From contig BFEA01000210.1 of the NCBI GenBank assembly GCA_003427395.1, positions 673,943 through 707,532 on the forward strand: a stretch of DNA of 33,590 nucleotides, given 5' to 3'. This stretch comes from Chara braunii (taxonomy: Eukaryota > Streptophyta > Charophyceae > Charales > Characeae). Positions 1 through 11,449 of the stretch are shown here, in pieces (the stretch's first letter is position 1; every line of letters begins with the position of its first letter). The notes under the pieces were generated by a model. It made no database searches, was not told where the DNA came from, and saw only the letters and a program-made list of their open reading frames with translations. The position numbers and the translations under genes were made by a program.

Positions 1-21
1 GGGGGTGCAGAATGGCACCGT

Positions 22-28
<7 letters not shown>

Positions 29-52
<24 letters not shown>
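29..52. repeat. (CT)n microsatellite
   Basis: Twelve CT units near the window start. Confidence 0.95.
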
Positions 53-55
<3 letters not shown>

Positions 56-861
56 TCATGCACAATGGGAACTCATTTTTGCAGTGCTGGAGGGAAAAGG
101 GCCCACATGTGCCCAACATTCTCTTGTTTTTCATGGACGCGTAGACGCAATGCTGAATAAAATATGGCGTGATGCGATTGCAACAAACAAAGGCGAAGTG
201 AGGTACCCAAAGTTGCCTGCGAACTGGGCCCTCGGACCGTTTACCCCGAGGTACCGGGCCAAGGGCCTGGGTCTACGTGCAGTATTTTGATCTTAAACCA
301 CCAGTACGTCCTAAAGTCGTGCCCATTAACGCGCCACAATTTTAGGAAACGTACGGGCCAGTACAGGAGTGCCCAAATTCATCCAACTAGAAACGTTTCT
401 ACTCTATTTTTTTCCTCGGCCGATAGCTGGGGCAAGTACTCGTGGTTTAAGATTGCCTCGATCCAGGCTGTCGATCCAGCAGGACCCGGCGGCCTGGATT
501 CGCGCACGATCTTAAGATCTTAAGACTGCGTCGATCCAGGCCGTCGGGCTGGTAGGACCCGACAGCCCAGATCGCAGATTCGTTACATGGTTCAGTTGAT
601 CTGCGCTAGGATCAACGACAGCCCGTATTTCAGATTTGTCACGTCAGCGATTTTAATAGTGTAGGGATATGAGCCTCCCTGCCGTTAGTTTGATACGCAG
701 TCTATTGGATTTTTTTTTCAGCAGAAAACAAGCCACCTGGCAACGGTGGTTTAAGATTATACTAGTACTACATGACAGTATACGTTCATTACATTTATTT
801 TATCAATTTGGACTTAATTGAGTTCAACAGCAAACTTTGCTTAACTAGATCGAGACACATG

Positions 862-1371
862 AGGCAAAATCTCCCAGTTTCAAAATAGGATAGAAACCGT
901 ATGCCAGATAATACCAACTCCAGGCAGAGTGCACAGCCGCTCTTGCAATGGATAGGATGTTATCTTATTGCTTCTATTTATCCATGCATCTAAGATAGCA
1001 AAGACACCTTACACAGTCAGAATCCAAAAATTGTAAATGACTGGTTGCCCATCTCCTTAGGAGCCCAGTGGCACAAGTGCTCATGTGGCTACCCTAACTT
1101 GCGACAATTGGTTCAAGTGTAGTGAAAACTCACAGTTTCAAAATGAGATTGACTCGACATGCCTGATTACAGCCAGTCCAGGTAGAGCCTGGTAGAGCAT
1201 GCAGCCACTCTCGAGAACGGGATGCTCTCTAATTCCTTCTATCTATCTATATCTATCTATCTGATATGGCCAAGGCCCCCTTATACACAGAATCCCACCA
1301 AGAAAACGGCCGTTGGTCAACCATATCTCCTTCAAGAGCCCGTTGCCCTAATTTATGTGCCTACCCTCCTT
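862..1371. repeat. Diverged ~240-bp tandem duplication
   Basis: Two units, about 862-1101 and 1125-1371, share an ordered series of blocks: CAGTTTCAAAAT, a CCAGGCAGAG/CCAGGTAGAG block, GCAGCC, a TTCTAT block, AGAATCC and CTCCTT with GTGGCTACC/GTGCCTACC near the end. Identity is moderate, so this is an old duplication or two adjacent copies of a dispersed repeat. The second copy includes a (TATC)n run. Confidence 0.6.
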
Positions 1372-2439
1372 GTTATAAAAGTGGAGGGGGGAGTGGAATA
1401 CAAGTGCACAGCAAAAGGGGCTTCCAACAAATGTTCTCCCTCAGGGGCAAGTCCTCTTTTGTTCTCCTTTTGATGCAGAGCACCGCTGGGGAAGGTCCTG
1501 CAGCCTGGACCACATATCATCACCGAGATAACCCCAACCCAGCCCACATCGAACCACCTGCCTACCCAAATCTACATAGTGGCATCCCATCCACTTAGTA
1601 TGACAAACCCCGCAAGGTATCCGCAGCCAGAACACCTAACGCACATGGTACCAACTAACCCACCTATCATTACCCACGCCCCATAATACCACCCAGCCCA
1701 CATAGTACAACCTCGCGGTGCCACGGTGTGCTCTTTTTTTCGTTCTCCGTGGGAGTCCTGTGTGAATATTTGCAGGTACATGGGCTCTCCCTTAGGGCGG
1801 GGGCCACACCCCAGCCCACATCCATCACCCAGACCATATTATACATACAGAGAGGGAGTAGGATCCCAGGCTGCTGTTGTGGGATCAACAAAGGGAGGGA
1901 AGAGGGTGAGGAAGTCCATGTCCTGTGCAAACCATGACGGGCAGTTTTTTCTGTACTTGGTTGCATTGCAGGACAGCATCTGCATTGGAGCTCCCTCTGT
2001 GACTCCTGCAAATGGACCGATCATACTGCTGATGGCCGCCTCGGTCAGAGCTCGTGGATTTACACTTCCAAGGCATCCCAGATTGCCCTACAGGCACAGG
2101 TTACATAGTTCTTGTACTTGCTGATTGTTGTGATTCTTATATTCTCTCGTCTGCTGAGAACAGGCGCCATCTCCTATCCTGGGAACAGGCGTTGGGACAC
2201 AGGGATCTGAAGCCGCCAGCTGCCCCAATTCTTTACTGAATTCCAAGTTGTTTGTCATTTTGCTCTCACCAAAGACTTGGGAGTTCAGACTGCTACACAA
2301 TACGTATAGCTGTGTTGCTTTTCTGTGATGTTCTGAACCTCACGAGTTTTGAACTTCGAACATCTTTGGTGTCTCTGTTAGGCGTATACCATTGTTTCAG
2401 ACTAGTTGATTCTAGTTTTTTCATCAGGCAGACCTGGCA

Positions 2440-2508
2440 GCCTTGGGAAATGCGTTAGCCGTCAAGAGTGACGGGCCTTGGGAAAGCACCGCTCGCTAAA
2501 AGTGACGG
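2440..2508. repeat. 35-bp tandem pair
   Basis: The block GCCTTGGGAAA, a short variable part and AGTGACGG occurs twice in tandem. Confidence 0.6.
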
Positions 2509-2943
2509 CCAGACGGCCATTAGCATTTTCGAATTATTTAAATTGGGCTGGAACAGCCGGGCAGTTTTAGTGCGCTGAGCCAGTTTTAGGCAAAACTCAT
2601 GGCCAGTTGATTCTGCTGCTACACAGCATCAGTTTCAGTACCCTTCAATGAAGAGTGTGAAGGTCAGCCTGGCCCCCAGGTTTTCACAAGTTACGATAGA
2701 TTTCATCAATAACTGGCGTGTGTATCACAAACTTCAGTTCTGAGTAAAACATGGGATCAGCTGAGCGTGCTTCTCCATCAAGCCTGAATACTGATGATGA
2801 GGAATGATGTGAACTGAAGTGAGCAAATCAAGCAAGGGCATAACAACAAGCGTGTGATCTAGACATCAGTCGTCAACTACGACTAAACAAGACTCGACTC
2901 CGTCATTGGATGATTAACAGATTTCAGGAACTGGCATACATAC

Positions 2944-3400
2944 CTGACCTCGATGAATACCCCATGCATTCGGCTGCGAAGCTGCAGCAACATCTGCAAA
3001 TCTGGACATTGGAGGCCCCACGGAATTAGCATCTGCAGTCCTCGGGCGTGGGGGCATTCCTTGTGAATGCGCATTTGACGGTATTCCTGATGCAGAGGAA
3101 GGCCTAGAGGATGGACCGACAGACACAGTGCCACGGTCTGGCACCTGGCCTTGCCCAACACTCCCTGCTGATGATGGCCTTGACACCGATCCCTGTCCCC
3201 ATGCTCCTGTAGTCGATGAAGGTGTAACCCCAGCGCTGGCTACAGCAGCAGGACTCGGACGACTCCCTTGCTGGCCCCATGCATTCGCTGTCGTTGGAGG
3301 AGATGCTGAAAGCTGCCGGCCACCTTGTCCCCATGCACCACCCCCTCCAACTGGTGGCGACTTCGCTGACGAGGAGACAGATCCCCATGATATGCTGCCC
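2944..3400 (-). CDS. MOS1: MOS1-like exon c (Trp-Gly / Ser-rich region)
   Basis: This 457-nt exon begins after acceptor TAATGACAG and opens with G-S-I-S-W-G-S, the family's T-L-S-W-G-S position. It contains four A-W-G motifs, two S-R-P-S-S-A motifs and an S-R-F-A motif, and is otherwise Gly/Ser/Pro-rich and probably disordered. It ends in phase 0 at a near-consensus donor, GTCAG followed by GTATGT. The frame runs only 10 codons past that donor before a stop, consistent with splicing there. Confidence 0.86.
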
Positions 3401-6400
3401 CTGTCATTACGCATCAGCATCAATAAAGCAAAATACCAGTGAGAATTACAACGTATTTCACACACTGACAAAAATGCCTGGAAGAGAGCTCCAGTCTTGA
3501 CGGACTACTAGATGCAATGACCAAGGCGAGCATTTCTGTTTGAGCGCGAGCTTCATAGAGGACAGCATTCACTCTCTGATTCTCCAAGATGCAATCAGTC
3601 ACCCATCCCAAGACTGCTTTCCCATGCGTACTATCTTCCTAACCCCATCTTGCTACAGCCTATTGCCAAGGAGGAAGACTCATCTACAAGCCAATATACA
3701 TTGTATGTGAACACCTCCACACATCTTCAACTGGCCGTGTTAAACAATCCATACTATGGAGAGGGCATTTTTTTTACCACCCTGTTTACCTCCATGCAAT
3801 TGGTCAGTAGAAGTGCTGTTCAAGAATGAACAGCACCAGAATCAGGAGGAAGACTCATCTACAAGCTGATTCCCACAAGGGATCTGTTTTGCAAGCATGG
3901 ATCACCAGGACATGTGTGAAAGAGGCTCAGGGCCATTAGAAGTTTCACGCGTTTTTTTTCTCACGGGAAGCGTACGTACTTCCACAGATTACCTATCAAT
4001 ATCAATTTTCAAGCTGGGTTAGATTAACACAATAGCCTCAAGTGCAACGAAGGCGAGCAAAGGTGGCTCACGGTACTACTGCAAAACGCAGCTATAGAGT
4101 GTAATGATGAAAGCCTGCCCAAGCTTGAGACCTACGACAAACCACCATCCCTCGGTCCTGAACTATTCTGGAGCCGGTCACGAGCTTGGTCAAAACGTTA
4201 CCTTTGAGCCTACCTTTTCAATGCATGGGGGGGTGACCATATGCATCATATGAAACCAATGCATGGTGGTTCAAAAATGCCTACCCTAGTAGAAACGTTG
4301 ACAGAGAAAAGATGGCAAGGCCACGTTTGGTGCCCAGCACTACCCTTACTCGCACAAGAATAAATTAGTCAGTCGCGTTCGTGTTTCTGTTCAGCAGGGA
4401 GGATGCCTGCTTGTATTCACACTGCAAATTAGAATCCGATCATGTGCAAGCTGTTCTAATGGGAGAAGCCCTGACCATACAAGAAGGAATTTCGGAAAAA
4501 GTTGCTGGAAAAGTTGCACAAACACCTGAACATGATAGTTATAGGGGAAGCATAGTCAATGCATTAGCCCGTCCAATAGACAGAAGCTGATATAAATGCA
4601 TCAGAACCGCACTGCTTCAAGTATTATATCTATAGACATTCAGCATACGAACCAATGCAGACAGGACTGGCCGCGATCCACTTTCTGATTCCGATTGGTC
4701 TGGGTCAAAGAAGACATTTTTAGGAGTTACCAACTATACCCATTTTTCAGCTCAACACCACCGGAGCACAGACGGGGCTGCCTGAGAAAGACTCAGCAGA
4801 ACTCGCCTGGTCATTGTTTCCATTGCTGCCTCCAACACTATTGTAGACGAGCTGTCCTCCGGTCATTAGCTGTCCAGAGGACCGGAGGACAGTCATTCAG
4901 GGTTCCAAGAACATAGAATAGATAGCCCGTACAGAATACCCGCCGTGGACGGTCACAAGAGTCGGATTTGATCACTTGATGACTACCAGAAGGAAAACCA
5001 CAATGGCAATGAAGAAATACCGATGTCTACACCTAGGCTACCACAGTCACCGACCTCCACAAACTTGGTGATGGTAGGCCAGACACCACCCACCTGGGGA
5101 AATCAGGCAAATGAAGTACAGGGCTGAATTACTTAGGAAACAATGAAAAACACCAGACTTCTTTCTTACATCTGAACTGGCCACAGTCGTTCAAATCCAG
5201 CCTTGCCTTGGGACCGTGTACGAAGGATGCCAAATGAGGGCGGGAGGGAGGAAGAGTGGACATAACCTGTCATTGCGCCTGCTACATTCCCTAGAGCACA
5301 GCTGTCTGCAAGGGGTCTACGGGTAGGGTCGGCACATTGAGTAGAGAGTCAAGCCTCAGACTGGTGTACACAGCACAATGCACGGCAGAGCGAGACGAAA
5401 AAAATATGAGCACAAGTTGCAGAAGGTGCTGCTGCTTTGAATCAGAACCTGCCACGACAGATGTACAAAGCACAGTTTTTCCCTCCGGTGATTTAGCTGC
5501 TTAAAAGCACCAGTTAGTGAGAAAGGTGTGATGGTTAAACCACCACTATCTCAGAGTCTCTTTCTTGCCGAGTTTGAAAAGAGCTGTGCGCCAAGCCTTG
5601 CCAAAGTGCCCACTCAGCATTTCTATTTACTGTTGGCTGGCACCGCCAGACATTGCGGTCCAGTAGCATGCTTCATCCAAAGAACCCGGAATGTTACAGT
5701 CTCAATTCTCCACGTCGCCTAAAAAAGTGGTGGTGGTTTAACACGCTGACTAATTTGTGGATGTGCACACCGGACTGCGCCCAGTTAAATTCATTCAGGA
5801 TGTCAGAGGTTCGCAGAAGGGTTCCACGGACTGCTAGTTTAAACCGCTAGTACACGGCCCCAGCCTTGCAGAAAGGCTTTTGTCGCCACAAGCAAAACTC
5901 GGAGGCACCACGCAGCCAGGCCCACCGTTGAAAAAACAAATTTGGCAGCCTCCAAAGTGGTGCAAGTTTCATGCTGACACCCCCAGGCCGATATGTGGTG
6001 TTCTTATGCTTTAAACCACCAGCACACCCGATACATCAGCCGCAGGCCTCTTTTGAGGGCCAAAACGTGACGCTGGCCACTGATGTGTTTTTATCAATGG
6101 CGCACCGGCCCCAACTTTTTAGGAGTAGGTGCCGAACAATTCTCCAACAGGCTGGAGCCATGTACTACCGGTTTAACGGGCATTAGCGGAGCGATCATAT
6201 GTGACCTCTGTTCATTCCTTTTCCTTTCAATCCTGATTTTAATCACACATTTTGAAGTGACCCTGTCAAAACTGAGCTCTATTACAATTTGCCCAGCTAA
6301 AGCCCATGGGTGCCCAAGTGAGCTTGCCAAGTAGTGCAGCTTCCAATGCCATTTTGAAGTTGCATGCAAAAACAAGCCCAAACCAACAAGCAAAAACGTT

Positions 6401-8846
6401 CGAAATTTTGCCATTGGACAGGTCATAAGCAACGCCAGGAGAAGGGAACAGTAGAATGGGGGGAAGTGCGGAGAGAGTTCCTGCAAACGGAGCAAAGAAC
6501 CTCTCGTTATAGAGTGTGTACCTTGGAACAATCTCCACATTTGGGTCCAGACCCCTGTTCTCCAACCTGCAAATTACACACAAAAGACACCTCACATGTT
6601 GGCAACACCTCACACATTCATGAAAGGCAAAGGAAGCAAACCACATGCAACCGACATATGTGCAATCCAGTTTCCATCGGACGAAGATAGGCTCCTGAAA
6701 GTCGAAAGACGAGTCTTGATAGATGCGTACAACGATTAGACACTGGAAGCATACCATAGATTGCTCGCAACTCCAGGCAACCAATAAAGATCACTCCATG
6801 AGCCACACTGGAAACACACGAGTCAGTGCCTGATTAGAGAAAAATTGGTCAACCACAAACGACCAATGTGATACTGGGAGTATGCTCACATTCAGAGCAC
6901 GAAAGATAACCCTGCCCAAGACAAACTGTTGAGAATCACAAGATCTAAACTGTTGAACTGAAGAACTTTGTCTGGACCTGAAGATCTGCTTCAGGACGTG
7001 TAGATGCGGTCTGGAGCGTCTGAGAATCACAAGATCTAAACTGTTGAGCTAATTCCACTGTAATCATCTTGAGAACCACGCATAGGATGCAATGCACTCT
7101 ATCAACTTCCTCTTTTACATTCCCAGACCTCATTCCATGGTGATCTCCTATTCCTATTGTGTCTTCAGTAACTCCATACTCACCATTGCCTCAAGTACAC
7201 TCCATGATCCATTGCCGTAAAGGCTCTCTGGTCATGGGTTGTGACCTCTGGTGCACGCAGGCAGTCTTCTTTCAGATAGACGCTATTCAGGCACAGTCCC
7301 CACCCCAGCAGTTGTGTCTCTGTAACAATAGCTATTGCATTGGTACACTCCTAGTGTCTGCCACCGCCAGCAACATTCTTCAAATTGTTCAATGTTGTAC
7401 CAGCCATGATGAGATGCTCATTGAAAGGAGCTCAGATCCACGTGCATCCATCTTCCTCTTCGTCTTGTTCTATCCAGTCTGTTTCTCTTCCTTCCTCTGT
7501 TTACTCTATTGCTGCTGTGTCCAGTCTTTAAGCACATCCCTCTGTGAACCATGCTGACTGACTTGACCAAACCCTGGAAGACTTAGTATCACTTCGGCTC
7601 AATTCGAAAGGATCAGGATCGTTTGTGGAAAGAGCTTAGTGGTGTAAGATGACTTGTGCTGAAATATGATAAGCCCATGTTTCCTTTACGTTGAACTCCA
7701 CAGGGTGTATTCTGTTTCGAAGTTTTCTGTTGGCCTCAGCAACTTCGAGGTAGATGAGAGGACCTGACACCCCCAAACATTCCCAACCCATCTCTTGGAA
7801 CAAGCACACACATTTAACCTTCTTTCCCACTTCAATCCTCCAACCAGTGACTGCGATTATTTCAATCACCACTGCATTTAACTCAAAACTCATTCCCAGA
7901 TCCTGCTACTCAGCACCAGACCTGGTGATGTGGTTTGTGAAATTCTACCTTTCCAACCTTTTCGTTTATCATCATCATTATCATCATCATCATCATCTTC
8001 TCATTCACGGATCACCAGCATCATCTGAAAATTCACTGTTGCTCCCTGCATTCAGAATCCCCACTCTCACATTGCCTGAACCAATGCAAATGAACTAGAA
8101 TAGGCTCCCAGCTTCCTCCCATCAGCCAACGAGGGATGTGCCCCGCGACTTCACTTGCTCTTTTGGGGCAAAATCTATCATCACCCTTCATAATTCTCAG
8201 GAAAAAAAAACGACTCTTAGGGCAAGCGCAGACACAAGTTCTTTTCTACTTCTTTGTTCAGCACCCGAATATCTCAAACTACGATAATTCAAAACCTCCT
8301 GTCGCACACATAGGGACCTCCCATTCTGGCCCAGAATTGCAAGCAGCGCAGGGAGCACACAGCTTAAGCAGACAACCAAGCAGACGCACATGCAGACAGC
8401 CCAGATGGACCCGTCATTAACCAGACCCTTATCGAGATTTGAACCTCGGGGGATCCCAGATTTCTGGCCTGATAGGAGAAACCGTCCAGTTAACCAGACT
8501 ATCAAAACGGGAAAATGAATTAGCACCCCCCTTTGCATTTCAAATATCACTCCTTGAGAAACAGAAAGCACTTCTGATTCGGACCTTGGCTTGACAGGGC
8601 CTCCCATATCTGTGGCCAGGTAAGGGAAACCCTCCAGTTAACCAGCCTATAAAAACGAGCAAACGAATCAACACCCTCCTTCCCTATTCTGCTCCTGCCT
8701 TTGCATTTCAAATATTACTCCTAGAAGCATCATTTCAGAAAACAGAGAGCACTTCCGGTTCCAACCTTTGGCTTGGCAAATTTATCGGCTTAGGAACAGC
8801 AGGAATCTTCCCAAGAACGGTCATGCCCCTTCGGGCAGAGGGTCCC
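2944..8846 (-). CDS. MOS1: MOS1-like protein with BAT2 N-terminal domain, three recognised exons (partial gene)
   Basis: Three minus-strand exons (8846-8766, 6566-6522, 3400-2944) splice in matching phases. They give about 193 residues colinear with the N terminus of plant MODIFIER OF SNC1 and the BAT2_N/PRRC2 family. The conserved core reads R-R-G-M-T-V-L-G-K, then a block ending K-P-I-N-L-P-S-Q-R-L-E-N, then G-L-D-P-N-V-E-I-V-P, then S-W-G-S. It is followed by repeated A-W-G and S-R-P-S-S-A motifs and S-R-F-A, as in plant homologues. Arabidopsis MOS1 acts in the nucleus, controls expression of the immune receptor gene SNC1 and affects cell-cycle control; transfer of that role is inference. 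Introns are 2199 and 3121 nt with GT-AG ends. Plant homologues start roughly 15 residues before the first recognised exon and continue for over 1000 more, so both ends are missing here. Confidence 0.88.
3401..6521 (-). other. MOS1: Intron between MOS1-like exons b and c
   Basis: A 3121-nt GT-AG intron with a 13-bp perfect inverted repeat at 4852-4892. It also has several TTTAAACCACCA-like motifs (near 5535, 5735 and 6013) suggesting an old dispersed repeat also present near 285. No coding signal was recognised. Confidence 0.75.
4852..4892. repeat. 13-bp perfect inverted repeat (hairpin) inside MOS1-like intron
   Basis: CTGTCCTCCGGTC at 4852-4864 is the exact reverse complement of GACCGGAGGACAG at 4880-4892, separated by 15 nt. 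In the minus-strand transcript this would form a stable intronic stem-loop. Confidence 0.75.
6522..6566 (-). CDS. MOS1: MOS1-like exon b (LENRGLDPNVEIVP block)
   Basis: A 45-nt micro-exon encoding the most conserved segment of the family, L-E-N-R-G-L-D-P-N-V-E-I-V-P. The acceptor is GTAATTTGCAG and the donor is CCAAG followed by GTACAC. It supplies the last base of the Arg codon begun in exon a, and leaves two bases of the next Arg codon for exon c. Confidence 0.88.
6930..7047. repeat. Exact 27-bp direct repeat, 91 bp apart
   Basis: The segment starting TGAGAATCACAAGATC and ending CTGTTGA occurs at 6930-6956 and 7021-7047 without mismatch. It lies in a MOS1-like intron. Confidence 0.7.
8432..8510 (-). 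repeat. tRNA-like (SINE-type) sequence with A-box and B-box
   Basis: On the minus strand, TGGTTAACTGG resembles a Pol III A box and is followed about 40 nt later by GGTTCAAATCTCG, a good B box. No cloverleaf with a proper acceptor stem forms. It is best read as a tRNA-derived retroposon remnant. Confidence 0.35.
8449..8790. repeat. Degenerate tandem duplication covering the exon a / intron junction
   Basis: Units about 8449-8600 and 8601-8790 share GAAACC-(G/C)-TCCAGTTAACCAG, TTTGCATTTCAAATAT, an AGAAAACAGAGAGCACTTC-like block and CCTTGGCTTG. In the right unit the last block is the 3' end of MOS1-like exon a and its donor. The left unit is therefore a decayed copy of an exon-intron junction. 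Confidence 0.65.
8766..8846 (-). CDS. MOS1: MOS1-like exon a (RRGMTVLGK block)
   Basis: This 81-nt exon encodes GPSARRGMTVLGK and the KPINLPSQ block. The acceptor is a strong pyrimidine-rich tract ending TTGCAG (AG at 8848-8847). The donor is AAAG followed by GTTGGA. The exon starts with one base completing a codon and ends with two bases of an Arg codon, so the flanking introns are both phase 2. An upstream coding exon must exist to the right and was not found. Confidence 0.88.
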
Positions 8847-9867
8847 CTGCAACCATCAATGCACAAGACAAAGACAACAGGAAGGCACCCACAAGACCGG
8901 TCAACGACATTCACAAATACCAAACACTAGAACAAACTAATCATCACCCTCCATACGGAGGCAAGATGCAGGACATGTCAACTCAAAAACATACCACAAC
9001 TCCACAAGCTTCACAAGAACCAACCGTACGACATGCACGTGACCTACTCACGAAATACAAGGGGCACCAGTATCAGAACGTCACAAACAATTGCAATCAT
9101 ACAGAACGACTAGGAAGCCACACTGGAGGCTGTGTCCTCAACGTACTACATCAACGGTCGGGGACATATTCAACACTGCACACTTCTCCACCTGTGTTAT
9201 TTCTTTGGCAGCATATCTAAGCCTGCACGTGTGGATATGCACACAGAAAAGCACACACAACCACACAAAAGTACTATCTTCTGCATTGAGTCGATGAAGG
9301 AAGTCAACAGAGGGGCATTCAGAACTATTCACGTCTTAGAAAGCATTTCAAAACACTCGCAGCAGAAAGCGGCCCCTAGAGAACATCCAGAGGAAACATG
9401 GTGAGCTGAGACTGCAGCGACATCTTCTACATCTATCGCATTATTATATGTTATTAACAGTGGATCGGACTGATCTTAAGTTCACATGTTCATGTTATGT
9501 CAGTTCCACAACACTTCAACCAACTCTGGGAGCTATAAAGGATATCAATCTTTCAAGAATTGAACAGAAAAAGAGCACTGGCTTGATCTTGAAGAGTTGA
9601 AGCAAACGGATGGCTATCTGGCCATCTCGTAAGAGAGAATCCCCATGCCTTTACCCTTCGCAAACGCCCAAGCCTGAAACTACCACTTTCCCGACGAGCG
9701 GCCATGAAAAGTTCCTCGTCAGAGTCCCTGGCTTGTCAGATGCAGCTTTTCATTCTGGGATGTCAGATGCAGCTCTTCTGAAACGGCATTCACCAGTTCG
9801 CAGTAGCTGATGCAGATCCCAGGGCTCAATCCCTAGTCCCTACCTCACCTGTGTACAGTACCTGTGT

Positions 9868-9931
9868 CGACCCGTAGAGTTGAACCCACGACCTGTGTAT
9901 TTTTAGCAGTCGATAGGATGCCATAGGGTCC
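9868..9931 (-). repeat. tRNA-like relic with B-box
   Basis: The minus strand starts GGACCCTAT, contains GGTTCAACTC (B-box-like) and ends ACGGGTCG, so the two ends can pair over five bases. It is shorter than a tRNA and the T stem does not pair, so this is a relic and not a working tRNA. Confidence 0.3.
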
Positions 9932-9990
9932 AAAGGTACCATGGGTTCGATCTGTGGACCTGTCGGATAGGAGTCCTAGTCAGGTCTAAA

Positions 9991-10081
9991 GGTCGTAGCT
10001 GTAGCCTTCTCGAAGAGTCAGGGTCGTAGCTGCTACAGTCCAGAAGGGTCAAAGTTGTAGCCGCTACAGTACCGAAGGTGC
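9991..10081. repeat. Three degenerate ~31-bp tandem units
   Basis: The block GGTCGTAGCTGCTACAG followed by an AGAAGGGTCAA-like tail occurs three times with substitutions. Confidence 0.55.
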
Positions 10082-10109
10082 GGGAGCAATGAGAGAACTC
10101 TCAGACGTC

Positions 10110-10202
10110 CCTTTTTCTGAATATGGGACGCTGGACCCGTTTTCCAGCAGGTGACGCTCCCCTCCAATAGATGGAGCCTCTCCCCAGGTGTTAGTGGTGT
10201 CT
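10110..10202 (+). repeat. Dispersed repeat copy 1, left of assembly gap
   Basis: 93 bases identical except for one substitution to 10228-10320. It contains GGGACGCTGGACCCG and CCAATAGATGGAGCCTC, shared with copies at 10243 and 16788. It stops just before the N gap. Confidence 0.85.
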
Positions 10203-10213
10203 AGCAGAATTGA

Positions 10214-10225
10214 NNNNNNNNNNNN
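10214..10225. other. Assembly gap (12 Ns)
   Basis: A run of 12 Ns. Its flanks are near-identical 93-bp segments, so the gap may join two reads of the same sequence. Confidence 0.95.
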
Positions 10226-10227
10226 TT

Positions 10228-10400
10228 CCTTTTTCTGTATATGGGACGCTGGACCCGTTTTCCAGCAGGTGACGCTCCCCTCCAATAGATGGAGCCTCTC
10301 CCCAGGTGTTAGTGGTGTCTGCTCTTATCAGCAGCACTAACACTGGTGGGGGGGNTTCTTAAAAAGAANAGAAAAGAAAAAAAAAAAGAGAGAGAGAACC
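10228..10400 (+). repeat. Dispersed repeat copy 2 with A-rich tail (retroposon 3' end)
   Basis: It shares GCTGGACCCG, CCAATAGATGGAGCC and GGTGTCTGCTCTTATCAGCA with the copy at 16788, and like that copy ends in an A-rich tail followed by AGAGAG. The tail and dispersion indicate a SINE or the 3' end of a LINE on the plus strand. The family was not identified. Confidence 0.6.
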
Positions 10401-11449
10401 AGTGAAAGTGGNTCAACTGTTCAACATGCTTTGCTTGCACGTTCTATCTGNGAGTATATACATCATCACATTGAGATGATTGAGTACATGACATGCCAAT
10501 CTGCATTCAATAGCTTGTACGGCCTGCACTGTCCTAGTAGCCTTGGGAATCTGCTGCTGTCATTATTCTTACCTGCTTTGTCCGTGACATCCNTGAATTC
10601 CTTGTGTTTGTCCTGTATAGTGTNTAGTTCACAATCTAAACAATTAAATTTCCCTCTGCTATTCCTGGAGGCCTTAGACGATATACAGAGANATCACCAT
10701 GCATTTAGTGAGGATTTGCTNATGTCTTTTCTCCTGTTTTTCTGTGTGAACTTATACGATGTGTTGCAGCCTTGCAGGCCCTTGTCGTTGCAGCAATGGA
10801 TGCCATTTTCTTTGGTGCCCAGAAGCTGAATGAAGTTTGACATCACTAAAATATTAGACCCTGAGACTCTGAGTGCACACCACCTCCACTCGACACATCT
10901 GCAGCATTGGGTCCCACTCTTTTTCTTCTTTTTTTTTTTTTCTTTTTTTTTTTTGGTTCCATTCAATCCCACCCACGGTAGACAATTTGAGATTCGGCCC
11001 CACCCATCCCTGCCCCAGGCCCCTCTCATGAAAGCATGTGGGCCGGTAGGCACAACAGGCNGGTCCAGCTCCTCAATCTTGCNGCATCAGANGAAACTTA
11101 NNGGCCGTCGATCCCTTAGGATAAGCGATCAACATTTCAGGTTTTTCAAATGCGTCAGTTCGAAATTTTGAATGTGCACGGCAGTTGTTGTAGTGAGGTT
11201 TTCTGTCTGCTGTCATGATCATGGTGGTTCCTTGTAATAATAGTGCCTTGCTTCACTACTCTCCAAATGTGAAACGACAGAAACATGGCGTGCGTATCTC
11301 CTGACCTTGTAGCTGAAGATATAGGACAGTTGCTATTTAGCACATTGGGAGAGTAGTGAGGCGAGTCCCATAGTGCTTCACCTTGGGCATAATGGGTCAT
11401 CGTGCTCATCCTTAAATTTCCGCTNTACCCTGCACGTAAGCCCCGCTCT
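10401..11449. other. No gene recognised; N-speckled DNA with a T-rich tract
   Basis: No supported coding region. The T-rich tract at 10919-10954 would be an A-rich tail on the minus strand, so the sequence to its right may be a minus-strand retroposon. Many single Ns disrupt reading. Confidence 0.5.

Larger units (their letters stand above)
1..2943. other. Region left of MOS1-like exon c, no gene recognised
   Basis: This should be downstream intron and possibly further exons of the MOS1-like gene, but no conserved block (for example D-F-P-S-L-G) could be found. It holds a (CT)n at 29-52, a diverged ~50-bp duplication at about 459-510 and 531-585, a ~240-bp diverged tandem duplication (862-1371) and a 35-bp tandem pair (2440-2508). 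Confidence 0.55.
6567..8765 (-). other. MOS1: Intron between MOS1-like exons a and b
   Basis: A 2199-nt GT-AG intron. It contains a (CAT)n microsatellite near 7968-8000, an exact 27-bp direct repeat at 6930-6956 and 7021-7047, and a degenerate tandem duplication (8449-8790) that includes the exon a donor. No independent gene was recognised in it on either strand. Confidence 0.75.

Noticed and set aside
1839-2097. Possible further MOS1-like exon (minus strand, an M-D-F-L-T-L stretch after a CACAG acceptor)
   Set aside because: The resemblance to the family's D-F-P-S-L-G block is too short, and no matching flanking residues or donor could be supported.
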